A stretch of DNA of 37,987 bases from Paracoccaceae bacterium (GCA_013214715.1 JABSSB010000125.1:1-37987); one strand, 5' to 3'. Shown: positions 16,162 to 24,796, numbered from the stretch's first letter. Notes: generated by a model from the sequence alone, not told the origin. Numbers and translations are program-made.

Positions 16162-17054
16162 TTACCCGTCGGTGTGGCGCTGCGGGCCAAAGCGGTGGCG
16201 ATATTCGGTCGGGGAAAGCCCCACGATCTCGCGGAAGGCGCGGCGGAACCCGCCTGCATCATCATAGCCCACCGCAAAGGCCACCTGATCCACCGCGTCG
16301 CGCGTGGTTTCCAAAAGGGCCCGCGCCCGCGCTACCCGCAGACGACGCAGATAGGCGGTAGGTGTCAGCCCGGTTGCCGCGCGGAACCGGCGCAGGAAAC
16401 TGCGATCCGACATGGCCGCGCGGTCTGCCAGCGCCATCACCGTCCAATCGCGCCCCGGCGCGGCCTGAAGCGCCTTTTGCACATCGGCTATGGCGGTGTC
16501 CCCATGCGCATAGGACGGGCGGAAGGGTCGGAAAGATTGCGGCTCGCGCCCCTTGGGATCCACGACAAAAGCGCGCGCGACCTCCAGCATGATGGGCCGC
16601 CCGTGCAGGTTTTCGATCAGATGCAGCGCCAGATTGGTCCAGGCCATGATGCCAGCCGCAGACAGGATATCCCCCTCATCCACCAGCAGCCAGTCCACAT
16701 CCAGATCGACACATGGAAAGCGCGCTGCGAAACTGGCGCGGTGCTGCCAATGCGTGGTCATCCGCCGCCCCGTGGCCAGTCCGGCTTCGGCAATGGCAAA
16801 CGCCCCGGCTTGATGATATCCGCGCAAAGCTTCTGGCAAGGCATCAGGGAAGCTTGGCGGCGTCAGGCTCAGCGCAGGCGGCAGGATCAGCAGCACATCT
16901 GATCGAGACGCCGTTCCGGCCAGGTCTTGCAGGGTCATGACTGTTGCGCGGGTCGGGTCACCTGCCATTCAGGCCGCCATGTCGACCATATGCGCAGCCC
17001 CAGCAGCGTCGCCTACTGCGCGCCGGGATAGCGGATCAGCAGGATGTGCCTCAC
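16162..17054 (-). pseudogene. Broken GlxA-family AraC-type regulator
   Basis: The open part (16162-16968, 268 aa) holds most of a DJ-1/PfpI-like domain (about 20-150) and an intact AraC helix-turn-helix pair (MSDRSFLRRFRAATGLTPTA, then FAVGYDDAGGFRRAFREIVG) to the C-terminus. The expected N-terminus is recognisable further upstream: GTG 17054 opens RHILLIRYPGAQ, then a stop at 17013-17015, then ATLLGL, a frame shift, MVDMAA and another stop just before MAGDPTRATVM. GTG 17054 overlaps the upstream permease stop as GTGA, the normal layout for an operon pair, which supports this as the original start. The remaining open frame may still yield a truncated DNA-binding protein. Confidence 0.75.
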
Positions 17055-17815
17055 CCCAGCAGCCCGCGCCGCACAAGGTTCAGCCCCGCCACCAGCAGGA
17101 CCACCAGCGTCGCGGTCTTGAAGGTCGCCTGATCGATCCGGTCCGAGATCTTCGTGCCCAGCCACATGCCAAACATCGCGGGCAGAACCAGCAAAGCCGA
17201 AAACGGTGCTGTTTCCGCCCGAAACACGCCCGACCCGATATGCGCGCCCACAAGCGCCGCCGCGCCCAGCCCATAGATCACGCCCTGTATCCTCATCTGA
17301 TCGGATTTGGGCGTGTTCAAAGCGGTCAGATAGGCCACTGTGGGCGGCCCCCAGACGCCGGAAAACCCGCCGATCAGCCCGGCAAAGGCGCCGACCCCGG
17401 CCTCCATCCGTTTGGAGGGGCGACCCAGTTTCGGCTGCCAGCCCAAAAGCTGCATCGCAGCAAAAAGGCTGACCAGCGCGCCCAGCGCCAGCAGCATGAC
17501 CTCTCCGGGCAGGACGCGCACCAACTGGGCCGAGCCCAACAGGAATACCAGCCCGACGCCCAGAAACAGGCCAAATTTGCGGGTCGAGGCCCAGGCCGCA
17601 CGCCAGCCCTGCCGCAGAGCCTGCATCCCGTTTGTGACCAAGGTGGGCAAGATCAGGCCAGCCAGCGCCAATTCCGGCGAAATGAAGCTCGACAGCCCTG
17701 AAATCAGTACCATTGGCATGGCAAAGCCCACCACGCCCTTGATCAGCCCGGCGAGAACTGCAACGCCTAGGGCGAGGGTCAGATCAAGCGGTGTGAAAAG
17801 GTCAAAGATCATCAT
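17051..17815 (-). CDS. TauE/SafE-family membrane permease
   Basis: Inner-membrane protein of 254 residues with about eight hydrophobic segments, of the TauE/SafE (DUF81) family linked to export or uptake of small organic anions and sulfonates. The family repeat is seen as GLIKGVVGFAMPMVLISGLSSF (about 23-44) and again as GLIGGFSGVWGPPTVAYL (about 146-163). The stop overlaps the ancestral GTG of the decayed GlxA-type regulator by four bases (GTGA), so the two were once one operon and the regulator may have controlled the transporter. Substrate unknown. It diverges from mcd over 148 bases in which I found no clear promoter. Confidence 0.88.
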   Translation of the reverse strand: MMIFDLFTPLDLTLALGVAVLAGLIKGVVGFAMPMVLISGLSSFISPELALAGLILPTLVTNGMQALRQGWRAAWASTRKFGLFLGVGLVFLLGSAQLVRVLPGEVMLLALGALVSLFAAMQLLGWQPKLGRPSKRMEAGVGAFAGLIGGFSGVWGPPTVAYLTALNTPKSDQMRIQGVIYGLGAAALVGAHIGSGVFRAETAPFSALLVLPAMFGMWLGTKISDRIDQATFKTATLVVLLVAGLNLVRRGLLG

Positions 17816-17963
17816 GCGCGTCGATCTAACGTCTTGACGCGGAAGGTGCGAGCGTTAAAGCACGAGGTAATTTTTAAACCGTGACGGTACGTCCCGCGTA
17901 ATCTTATTGCGCTGCAGGTGCAAAATGACTAGACCGGCATTCGAACTGGAAAGGGTATGATTC

Positions 17964-19652
17964 ATGGCGCATGATGGACAAATGACGACTGCGGATACCA
18001 GCCCGGTCCTGGCGGACCTTCTGACACTCACCGGTGCGGCCGTGGCCCCGGTCGAGACGCTGGTGAACACCGCGACCGCGCGGTTGAAAGAAATGCTGAG
18101 TATGGATGGCCGCGTGTCCTCCAAACTGGTGGAGCAGAACCAGACGGCGGCCCACGGGCTGGCCTGGCTGGCGACCTATGCTCAAAGCCTCAAACAGATG
18201 CAGGCCTGGGCCGAGAGATTGCAGGCCGAGAACAAGTTTGGCGAGATCGAGCAACTGATCCACCAGATCGCGTTTGGCGAATATCTCTGGCAGGTCTATG
18301 GCGGCATTCCGATGAGCCAGACAGAAATTCTGCGCCCGCAGGATCTGGGCCTGACGCAAGATGACCAGCGCGCGATGATGATCCCCGAGATCATGACCCT
18401 GACGCAGGAAGGCAACAGTCAAGCCGCGCGGATGCGGCTGGTTGAGCTGATGCAGGAGCAGGCAGCCAATATCACCGTGGGTGCTTCCGGTCTGGATGAA
18501 GAGCTGGAGATGATCCGCGAGCAGTTCCGCCGCTATGCTGTGGACAAGGTCGAGCCCTTCGCCCACGAGTGGCACCTCAAGGATGAGTTGATCCCGATGG
18601 AGGTCATCGAGGAGCTGGCCGAGATGGGTGTCTTTGGTCTGACCATCCCCGAAGAATATGGCGGGTTCGGCCTGTCCAAAGCGTCGATGTGCGTTGTGTC
18701 TGAGGAATTGTCACGCGGCTATATCGGCGTTGGCTCTTTGGGCACCCGGTCCGAGATCGCGGCCGAGCTGATCATCGCGGGCGGCACCGAAGAGCAAAAG
18801 CAGAAATGGCTGCCGCAACTGGCTTCGGCTGAGACATTGCCCACCGCTGTGTTCACCGAGCCGAATACCGGATCGGACCTTGGCTCCCTGCGCACCCGCG
18901 CGGTGAAGGGCGAAGATGGCAATTACACCATCACCGGCAACAAGACCTGGATCACCCATGCCGCCCGCACGCATGTGATGACGCTGCTGGCGCGCACTGA
19001 TCCCGAGACCAGTGATTACCGCGGTCTGTCCATGTTCCTGGCCGAGAAGACCCCCGGCACGGATGAGGCCCCCTTCCCCACCCCCGGCATGACCGGCGGA
19101 GAAATCGAAGTGCTCGGTTATCGCGGCATGAAGGAATATGAGCTGGGCTTCGACGGGTTTGAGGTCAAAGGCGAAAACCTTCTGGGCGGCGAAGAGGGCA
19201 AAGGCTTCAAGCAGCTGATGGAGACCTTTGAAAGCGCCCGTATCCAGACCGCCGCCCGCGCCATCGGCGTGGCGCAATCGGCACTGGATATCTCGATGCA
19301 ATATGCCAATGACCGCAAGCAATTCGGCAAATCGCTGATCCACTTCCCCCGTGTCGCGTCGAAACTGGCGATGATGGCGGTGGAGATCATGGTGGCGCGG
19401 CAGCTGACCTATTTCTCGGCCTATGAGAAAGACGATGGGCGCCGCTGCGATGTGGAGGCCGGCATGGCCAAGCTGCTGGGTGCGCGTGTGGCCTGGGCGG
19501 CGGCGGATAACGGCTTGCAAATCCACGGCGGCAACGGCTTTGCGCTGGAATACAAGATCAGCCGCGTGCTGTGTGATGCGCGGATCCTGAACATCTTTGA
19601 AGGCGCTGCCGAAATTCAGGCGCAGGTGATTGCACGGCGTTTGCTGGGCTGA
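17964..19652 (+). CDS. mcd: (2S)-methylsuccinyl-CoA dehydrogenase
   Basis: Flavoprotein of the ethylmalonyl-CoA pathway, oxidising (2S)-methylsuccinyl-CoA to mesaconyl-CoA and passing electrons to ETF. At 562 aa it is much longer than ordinary acyl-CoA dehydrogenases (about 380-400) because of an N-terminal helical extension of about 170 residues (LVNTATARLKEMLSMDGRVS, AEIL-type helices, QIAFGEYLWQVYGGIPMSQ), a hallmark of Mcd. The dehydrogenase part shows FGLTIPEEYGGFGLS, TEPNTGSDLGSLRTRAV, ITGNKTWITHA, DRKQFGKSL, LQIHGGNGFALEY and the catalytic Glu in NIFEGAAEIQAQVIARRLL. ATG 17964 follows GGAAAGGGT at about 10 bases. The ETF pair at 1121-2808 is its likely acceptor. Other pathway genes (ccr, ecm, mch) are not in the window. 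Confidence 0.92.
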   Translation: MAHDGQMTTADTSPVLADLLTLTGAAVAPVETLVNTATARLKEMLSMDGRVSSKLVEQNQTAAHGLAWLATYAQSLKQMQAWAERLQAENKFGEIEQLIHQIAFGEYLWQVYGGIPMSQTEILRPQDLGLTQDDQRAMMIPEIMTLTQEGNSQAARMRLVELMQEQAANITVGASGLDEELEMIREQFRRYAVDKVEPFAHEWHLKDELIPMEVIEELAEMGVFGLTIPEEYGGFGLSKASMCVVSEELSRGYIGVGSLGTRSEIAAELIIAGGTEEQKQKWLPQLASAETLPTAVFTEPNTGSDLGSLRTRAVKGEDGNYTITGNKTWITHAARTHVMTLLARTDPETSDYRGLSMFLAEKTPGTDEAPFPTPGMTGGEIEVLGYRGMKEYELGFDGFEVKGENLLGGEEGKGFKQLMETFESARIQTAARAIGVAQSALDISMQYANDRKQFGKSLIHFPRVASKLAMMAVEIMVARQLTYFSAYEKDDGRRCDVEAGMAKLLGARVAWAAADNGLQIHGGNGFALEYKISRVLCDARILNIFEGAAEIQAQVIARRLLG

Positions 19653-19674
19653 TCGCCTTTCCAGAGTGCAAATG

Positions 19675-19756
19675 TAGGGCGGGGGTGACCCCGCCCTTTC
19701 TTGTTGGCCAGACGGCGGGGTAAACCCCGCCCTACCCACGCGTCACCCATTGCGCT
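19675..19756 (+). repeat. Palindromic repeat, copy A
   Basis: Two hairpins in tandem: AGGGCGGGG (19676-19684) with CCCCGCCCT (19689-19697), then GGCGGGG (19714-19720) with CCCCGCC (19725-19731), each with a four-base loop, followed by a conserved tail ending GCGTCACCCATTGCGC. The first hairpin runs into TTTCTT and begins 23 bases after the mcd stop, so it can also serve as the mcd terminator. A second copy in the same orientation is at 20579-20657. The form is like REP/BIME-type intergenic repeats. Confidence 0.85.
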
Positions 19757-19860
19757 TGGGGCGCGACGCTCTCCTCTGCCCGGCAGGGGGGCAACCCTCG
19801 CCACCCCATGCCATGGCTTTGCCTCGCTTAGGTCAAAAAGCGCGGACAGGCTGTCTGGCG

Positions 19861-20493
19861 ATGACCTATATTTTTGATATGCAACTTCACAAAGTGCAGA
19901 TACCGGTCGATATGCCCGAGTGGCATAAGACATACCACAATCCAGAACGGGGTGCGGAAGGGGCCAGCGCTGCTAGTGCATGGCGCGACGGTCTCCGCAG
20001 ATCCGTGCTTGAGGAAATGCCGACCCTGCTTGTCGCGGACAAACCGCGCAAAAGCTGGCGCGATGCGTTCACAGGCGTCAACGGCATCCATGTGGTCTCT
20101 GGCTGCGCCAAAGAGGTGATCGAGCGCTTCGACCCTGATCTGCACCAGTTCTGCCCCGTGCCCCTGCGTACCAAACGCGGGGTGGAGATCGAGGGGCCGT
20201 GGTTCATGATGAATGTCACGGTGCGCCAGGATTCGATTGTGATGGAGAAATCGCGGGTCATAAGAAGCGAGCGACGTCCAGACAAGTTAAACAGCTTTCG
20301 GGTGACTTCGAGTACAAAAGACGTTGTGGTCGATCCGTCCCGGCAATCTCCGGATATCCATTTTTGGCGCGAGGCCCGGTTTCAAGGCAGCTTGCTTGGG
20401 TCGGATGATTTTGTCGCCGCGCTGAAAGAGGCGGGCCTCAGGTTCTTCCCATCCTACCGCGCAACCGATCTTGGGGACGCGCCCGACGGTTAG
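19861..20493 (+). CDS. Imm11-type (DUF1629) immunity-like protein
   Basis: A 210-residue protein from ATG 19861 (MTYIFDMQLHKVQIPV). The block near residues 75-120 (VSGCAKEVIERFDPDLHQFC, PVPLRTKRGVEIEGPWFMMN) followed by SIVMEKSRV and later HFWREARFQGSLLGSDDFV matches my memory of the Imm11/DUF1629 family: the HQF-P-V motif, a short conserved middle and a late SD-hydrophobic helix. Family members are predicted immunity proteins against polymorphic toxins. No toxin, secretion gene or second immunity gene is adjacent, so it is an orphan. It lies alone between two direct copies of a palindromic repeat and is a little less GC-rich in its middle (AGTTAAACAGC, AGTACAAAAGACG). An upstream in-frame start at 19750 would run into the repeat and is not preferred. 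Confidence 0.65.
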   Translation: MTYIFDMQLHKVQIPVDMPEWHKTYHNPERGAEGASAASAWRDGLRRSVLEEMPTLLVADKPRKSWRDAFTGVNGIHVVSGCAKEVIERFDPDLHQFCPVPLRTKRGVEIEGPWFMMNVTVRQDSIVMEKSRVIRSERRPDKLNSFRVTSSTKDVVVDPSRQSPDIHFWREARFQGSLLGSDDFVAALKEAGLRFFPSYRATDLGDAPDG

Positions 20494-20578
20494 CCGGTCA
20501 CGCAGGTCCAAAATGCACATCGGGACACCCGCATGACCCAGACCGGTTTGCGCTCAAACCACTGCGTGTGGTCCATGC

Positions 20579-20657
20579 GTAGGGCGGGGTTTACCCCGCC
20601 TCTGCCCCAAGCCATAGCGGGGTAAACCCCGCCCTACCCATGCGTCACCCATTGCGC
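20579..20657 (+). repeat. Palindromic repeat, copy B
   Basis: Same organisation and orientation as 19675-19756: GTAGGGCGGGGT with ACCCCGCC, a variable spacer, then GCGGGGTAAACCCCGCCCTA and the tail CCCATGCGTCACCCATTGCGC with one C/T difference from copy A. The second half is almost identical in the two copies, while the middle spacer (TCTGCCCCAAGCCATA here) differs. It lies between the Imm11-type gene and the SDR gene. Confidence 0.85.
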
Positions 20658-20704
20658 CCGGCATGGGACGGTCTAGGCTCCTTCTCATGAGGGGAGGCGC
20701 AGCC

Positions 20705-21733
20705 ATGACATCCAAAACCATTCTGATCACCGGGGTGACGGGCTATATCGCACGCCACATTGCGTTGCAGGCGCTTGAGGCCGGGGACCGGGTCATCGGC
20801 TCGACACGCGACCTGTCGCGCGAGGCGGCGTTGCGCGACGCGTTGCGCGCAAATCTGAGCGATCCGGCCAAGCTGGACAATCTGCGCCTGATGGCGCTGG
20901 ACAACACCGATGATACCGGCTGGGCCGAGGCATTTGACGGGGTCGAGGCTCTGATTCACACCGCCTCTCCGGTCCCGGTGCGCCAGCCGGACGACCCCGA
21001 AGAGGTGATCCGCCCCGCGGTGGACGGCGCCCTGCGCGCGGCCAAGGCGGCCTATGCGGCGGGCCTGCGGCGGATGGTGATGACCTCCTCCATCGCGGCG
21101 GTGACATCCTGCCCGATACGACCAGGACACCAGGCCCATGACGAGCAGGACTGGTCAGACCTGACCCGGCCCGGCCTGTCACCGTATCTGGCCTCCAAAA
21201 CGCTGGCGGAACGCGCGGTCTGGGACTGGCAGGCGGCAGAGGCGCCCGAGATGCGCGTGACGATGATCAACCCGGCGGTTGTCATCGGCCCGCCTGTCGG
21301 GCCCGAGATCGGCGCCTCGGTCTATATTCTGCGGCGGCTGATGCAGGGCAAGGATGCCTTCCTGCCGCGGCTGGGCTACCCGCTGGTCGATGTGCGCGAC
21401 GTGGCCGCGATGCATCTGCGCGCGCTGGAGCGGCCTGAGGCCGAAGGCGAACGCTTCATTGCATCCAACAAATTCTATTGGCATGGGCAGATCGCCCGCG
21501 ACCTGTCGGCCGCCTTCCCCGCGCGGCGTATTCCGACCCGCGTGATGCCGGATTGGGTGTTTCGCCTGCTGGCCAGATTTGTCAAACCGCTGCGTGGGTT
21601 GGTGCCGCTGCTGGGCACGCGGGAAGAGGTCGACGGGTCCAAAGCCACGCGCGTTCTGGGCATCCAGTATCGCGACACCGACGCCACGATCCGTGAGACC
21701 GCGCAGGCGCTGATCGATCACAAACTGGTCTGA
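20705..21733 (+). CDS. Extended SDR-family NAD(P)-dependent reductase
   Basis: A 342-residue extended short-chain dehydrogenase of the dihydroflavonol-4-reductase-like group, which reduces carbonyls or dehydrogenates alcohols on unknown small substrates. The NAD(P) motif is GVTGYIARHIA (10-20). The catalytic residues appear in MTSSIAAV and in YLASK (the YxxxK pair), and NPAVVIGP and LVDVRDVAAMHL complete the pattern. The start is ATG 20705, preceded by GAGGGGAGG; an in-frame start at 20663 would add a non-family segment. The C-terminus overlaps recO tail to tail by 16 bases. Regulation and pathway cannot be told. Confidence 0.88.
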   Translation: MTSKTILITGVTGYIARHIALQALEAGDRVIGSTRDLSREAALRDALRANLSDPAKLDNLRLMALDNTDDTGWAEAFDGVEALIHTASPVPVRQPDDPEEVIRPAVDGALRAAKAAYAAGLRRMVMTSSIAAVTSCPIRPGHQAHDEQDWSDLTRPGLSPYLASKTLAERAVWDWQAAEAPEMRVTMINPAVVIGPPVGPEIGASVYILRRLMQGKDAFLPRLGYPLVDVRDVAAMHLRALERPEAEGERFIASNKFYWHGQIARDLSAAFPARRIPTRVMPDWVFRLLARFVKPLRGLVPLLGTREEVDGSKATRVLGIQYRDTDATIRETAQALIDHKLV

Positions 21734-22455
21734 GCGCGGCGGGCCAGCAGATCGACCAACCGTCCACGCGCATCCGGCACAGGGTTGCGGCCCAGCTGCG
21801 GGGCCAGCTTATTGTCCAGAAAATAGCCCGTGACGCCCAGCGCGGCGACGATCTCGGTATCGCTGGCCTCACCGTCCCCGCGCAGCACGGGCGGCAGGGG
21901 CAGCAGGCGGTCGGCCCAATCGCCCGCACCGTCCCGCGACACGGCCCGCCCGGTCTTGGGAGAGACATAGACCAGCCCGGCGTCGCGGCCGGTGACGGCG
22001 CAGCTGGTCAGATCAAGGCCGAACCCGGTTTCCTCGAGCAGTGCAAGTTCCCATTGCAGATAGGCCAGCGGCCAGATCTCATCCTGCCCCAGCAAATCCA
22101 GAAGCGCCTCGCTGCGCTTGTAAAAGCCCGGATGCGGGTCACGCTCGGCCAGACAGAAGCGCAGCAACCCACAGACGGCATTCAACCCGGCCAGCGTCAT
22201 CCGCCCCGACAGGGCCACGGCCGCGCGCGAGCGTAAAGGTTCCACCGTGAAAGCGCCGATATGCTCTTCCAGCCGCGCGCGCCAGGCCACATGCAGCTGT
22301 GCGCCCGGTTGCAGGATCGGCGCGATCTTGCGGCTTGCCCCGCCGCGCACAACCCCGGCATGGCGCCCATGGGCTTCGGTGAACACCTCGATGATCGCGG
22401 CGTTTTCCCCATGCCGGCGGGTGCTGAGCAATATGCCGTGATCAGTCCAGTCCAT
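21718..22455 (-). CDS. recO: DNA repair protein RecO
   Basis: RecO (245 aa) of the RecFOR pathway, which loads RecA on SSB-coated single-stranded DNA. The N-terminal OB fold reads MDWTDHGILLSTRRHGENAA with VVRGGASRKIAPILQPG; the helical C-terminal part includes LYLQWE-type ALAYLQWELALLEETGFGLD, SCAVTGRDAGLVYVSPKTGR and GYFLDNKLAPQLGRNPVPDA. ATG 22455 gives the normal length; longer frames upstream run into the opposite-strand membrane protein gene. Its 3' end overlaps the SDR gene by 16 bases. It appears alone, without era or pdxJ next to it. Confidence 0.94.
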   Translation of the reverse strand: MDWTDHGILLSTRRHGENAAIIEVFTEAHGRHAGVVRGGASRKIAPILQPGAQLHVAWRARLEEHIGAFTVEPLRSRAAVALSGRMTLAGLNAVCGLLRFCLAERDPHPGFYKRSEALLDLLGQDEIWPLAYLQWELALLEETGFGLDLTSCAVTGRDAGLVYVSPKTGRAVSRDGAGDWADRLLPLPPVLRGDGEASDTEIVAALGVTGYFLDNKLAPQLGRNPVPDARGRLVDLLARRAQTSL

Positions 22456-22533
22456 AGCCGGCAGAGTGGCGCGAGCGCCGGGGCGCTGCAACCGGTTCTT
22501 GCGCCTGCACGCGCTTTGCGAAAGACTGCGCCC

Positions 22534-23157
22534 ATGACATCGCACACCCTTCCCGCCTATCGCCTGACCGCTGCCTTGGTCGCCCTGCTTGCGCTGACCA
22601 GTGTCGGGCTTGATACCTATGAGGCGCTGATGCGCCACCCCGAGCGCAGCCTGGGCGAGGAAATCTGGAGGCGGTTGCGATACTTCACCATCCTGACCAA
22701 TCTGCTGGTGGTGCTGGGCTTTGCCGCGGCGGCACTGACGGGGAAGATGCGAGCCACAACCGGCGCAGCATTGACCCTGTGGATCGGGATCGTCGCGATT
22801 GTCTATCACACGCTGCTGTTTGAAGAGCATACCGGCCTGCGCTGGTGGACCGATCACGGGATGCACACGATTGTGCCCATTGCGGTGGCGCTATGGTGGG
22901 TGGCCTATGCGCCGAAATTCGGGTTGCGGATGCGGCAGGCGGCCTATTGGCTGGCCTTTCCCAGTCTCTATGTCGTCTATGTCCTGCTGCGCGGGGCGGC
23001 GGACGGGGTCTATCCCTATTTCTTCCTCGACCCGGTCAAAAGCGGCTGGGGCGGGCTGGGCCTATGGGTGCTGGCTTTGGGGGCCGGGTTCTGGCTGGGC
23101 GGTGTGCTGGTGATCTGGCTGGCCGGGCGCATGGCAACCCAAAGGATCACCCTTTAG
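22534..23157 (+). CDS. Pr6Pr-family membrane protein
   Basis: Integral membrane protein of 207 residues with about six hydrophobic segments. Family landmarks are RYFTILTNLLVVLGF (about 50-64), VYHTLLFEEHTGLRWWTDHG with a conserved H-rich central loop, HTIVPIAVALWWV, and YVVYVLLRGAADGVYPYFFL near 150-170. This matches Pr6Pr, a family of unknown function. ATG 22534 lies 78 bases from the divergent recO start. It converges with the antiporter with only 6 bases between the stops. Confidence 0.82.
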   Translation: MTSHTLPAYRLTAALVALLALTSVGLDTYEALMRHPERSLGEEIWRRLRYFTILTNLLVVLGFAAAALTGKMRATTGAALTLWIGIVAIVYHTLLFEEHTGLRWWTDHGMHTIVPIAVALWWVAYAPKFGLRMRQAAYWLAFPSLYVVYVLLRGAADGVYPYFFLDPVKSGWGGLGLWVLALGAGFWLGGVLVIWLAGRMATQRITL

Positions 23158-23163
23158 GCCCGG

Positions 23164-24345
23164 TCATGCCATTCTTTGCGAAAAAGGCCGCGCCGTGATG
23201 CCGTGCAACAGCACGCTGAGCGAGATCGTCAAAATCCCCACCGTCATGATTTGTGGACCACCGGGCAGATTTTCATTGGACACCATCACCAGAAACACGA
23301 CCGAGGCCAGCCCCCGCGGCCCGAACCAGCCGATAAACAGCCGTTCCTTGAGGCTAAGCCCTAGGCCACCAAGCGTGACCAGCACGGGCAGCATCCGCAC
23401 CACCGTCAGGCTCATCAGCGCATAGACAAGATCCATCCAGGTGAAATTCTGCAAGGCGATTGGCATCACCGCCGCGCCGAAGATCACCCATGTGATCAGC
23501 GATAGCCCGTCGCTGAGGCTTTCTGATGCGTCCTTGAGCGCCGCGATCTCATCGCGCGCCATCTGACCGAAGACCAGCCCGCCGACAAACGCCGCGATAA
23601 AGCCCGAGCCATGGATTGCCATGGCCCCGGAAAAGGCGGTGACGGCCATGGCCGCAATCAGGATCTGCGACCAGCCATGCCCCACCCAACCGCGCGGCAG
23701 CGCCACGCGCAGCGCCAAAGCGCCCAAAACGGCGACAGCCCCCCCCATGAGCGCGCCGCGCCCGACCTCTTCGATCAGCAATTTAAGCGCAAAGCGCCCC
23801 ACATCATCTGTGGCCACGCCTGTCGCAACGGCCAGAAAGGTCAGGAAAAAGGGGACACAGACCCCATCATTCAACCCGCTTTCGAAACTCAGGCCCTCGC
23901 GCAGATGCGCTGGCACGGATTTGTTGGACACCACCGCCTGCCCAAGGGCCGCATCGGTGGGTGCCAAAAGAGCGGCCAGCAAGGCCACCTCGACCCAGCT
24001 GAGGCCGGGCAACAACACGATCCCAAAAAGCCAGCCCAGCACCATCACCAAAGGCAGGGAGCGCAGGATCAGCCGTCGAGGAATGGCTTCGGATTGGCGC
24101 AGCACGCCCAGATCAGCTTTGGACGCGTCGATGAACAGAACCAGCGCCAGCGCCATTTCCGCGACCAGACGCAGATGCGAAGCCTCCAGCTCGAACGTGA
24201 CCCAGCCCAGCCCGGCCGGCCCAAGGCACAGCCCCATGAGGGCAAAGACAAGCGCCCCGTTGATCGGCGTGGTGCTGAGTTTGCCGGCCACCAGCGCATA
24301 AAGCCCGATCAGCGCCGCCACGATGGCGAGTGTTTCATAGACCAC
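23164..24345 (-). CDS. NhaP-type (CPA1) cation:proton antiporter
   Basis: Inner-membrane monovalent cation/proton antiporter, 393 residues with about 12 membrane segments. CPA1 landmarks are LLAPTDAALGQAVV (about 127-140), ESGLNDGVCVPFF with the ND ion-site motif (about 155-167) and FGPRGLASVVFL near the end. There is no cytoplasmic C-terminal tail or TrkA domain, so it is the short form. The GTG start at 24345 overlaps the end of the marR gene by 11 bases, indicating co-transcription with the regulator. Sodium or potassium specificity is not determinable. Confidence 0.9.
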   Translation of the reverse strand: MVYETLAIVAALIGLYALVAGKLSTTPINGALVFALMGLCLGPAGLGWVTFELEASHLRLVAEMALALVLFIDASKADLGVLRQSEAIPRRLILRSLPLVMVLGWLFGIVLLPGLSWVEVALLAALLAPTDAALGQAVVSNKSVPAHLREGLSFESGLNDGVCVPFFLTFLAVATGVATDDVGRFALKLLIEEVGRGALMGGAVAVLGALALRVALPRGWVGHGWSQILIAAMAVTAFSGAMAIHGSGFIAAFVGGLVFGQMARDEIAALKDASESLSDGLSLITWVIFGAAVMPIALQNFTWMDLVYALMSLTVVRMLPVLVTLGGLGLSLKERLFIGWFGPRGLASVVFLVMVSNENLPGGPQIMTVGILTISLSVLLHGITARPFSQRMA

Positions 24346-24796
24346 GGGACGGCTTTCCTGTCAGGGCGGGCCGCATCGCGGCCAGCTGTTTCAATGCGCC
24401 GCGCAAGGCCTCGGCCTGCGCAGGGGTCATGTCGCGGGTCAGCTGCGCGTCATAATCGGCGGCGGTCTGGCTCAACTCGGCATAGGCGGCGCGCCCTGCC
24501 CGCGTCAGGCTCAGGTGATCGACACGCCGGTCGTCCGGGCTTTTTTCCCGCGCGAGAAAGCGCCGCTCCTCCAGCCGCGACACGGCGCGGCTGATCTTGG
24601 TCTTGTGGATACCCGCCCGCGCGCCGATGTCGCGCGCCGTCATCGGGCCGTAATGGCCCAGATGGAACAAGACCCGCCAATCGGTGCGCAGCAGACCAAA
24701 GCGATCCTTGTAAACCTGCGCAAAGCGCAGCGACGCCGCCTCGGCCGCGCGGTTGAGCAGATAGGGCAAAAAGGCTTCGGGATCAAAATCGGCCAT
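24335..24796 (-). CDS. MarR-family transcriptional regulator
   Basis: Winged-helix regulator of 153 residues from ATG 24796 (MADFDPEAFLPYLLNRAAEA). The recognition helix region is GPMTARDIGARAGIHKTKIS and the wing is AREKSPDDRRVDHLSLTRAG, both standard for MarR. In-frame ATG codons at 24865 and 24868 would overlap the hmgA start; the shorter protein has normal length and leaves room for promoters. It diverges from hmgA over 70 bases, and a 23-base inverted repeat lies in the middle. By analogy with MarR-type regulators next to homogentisate genes, it probably represses hmgA and itself, with an aromatic intermediate as inducer; that is inference. Confidence 0.88.
   Translation of the reverse strand: MADFDPEAFLPYLLNRAAEAASLRFAQVYKDRFGLLRTDWRVLFHLGHYGPMTARDIGARAGIHKTKISRAVSRLEERRFLAREKSPDDRRVDHLSLTRAGRAAYAELSQTAADYDAQLTRDMTPAQAEALRGALKQLAAMRPALTGKPSRGL

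Noticed and set aside
19675..20657. CRISPR array or insertion sequence at the paired repeats
   Set aside because: There are only two copies, each a double hairpin, with a gene rather than spacers between them; there is no transposase and no terminal inverted repeat pair.
22456..22866. N-terminal extension of recO
   Set aside because: It would overlap the start of the divergent Pr6Pr-type gene and add a Gln/Arg-rich segment unlike RecO. ATG 22455 gives the normal OB-fold start.
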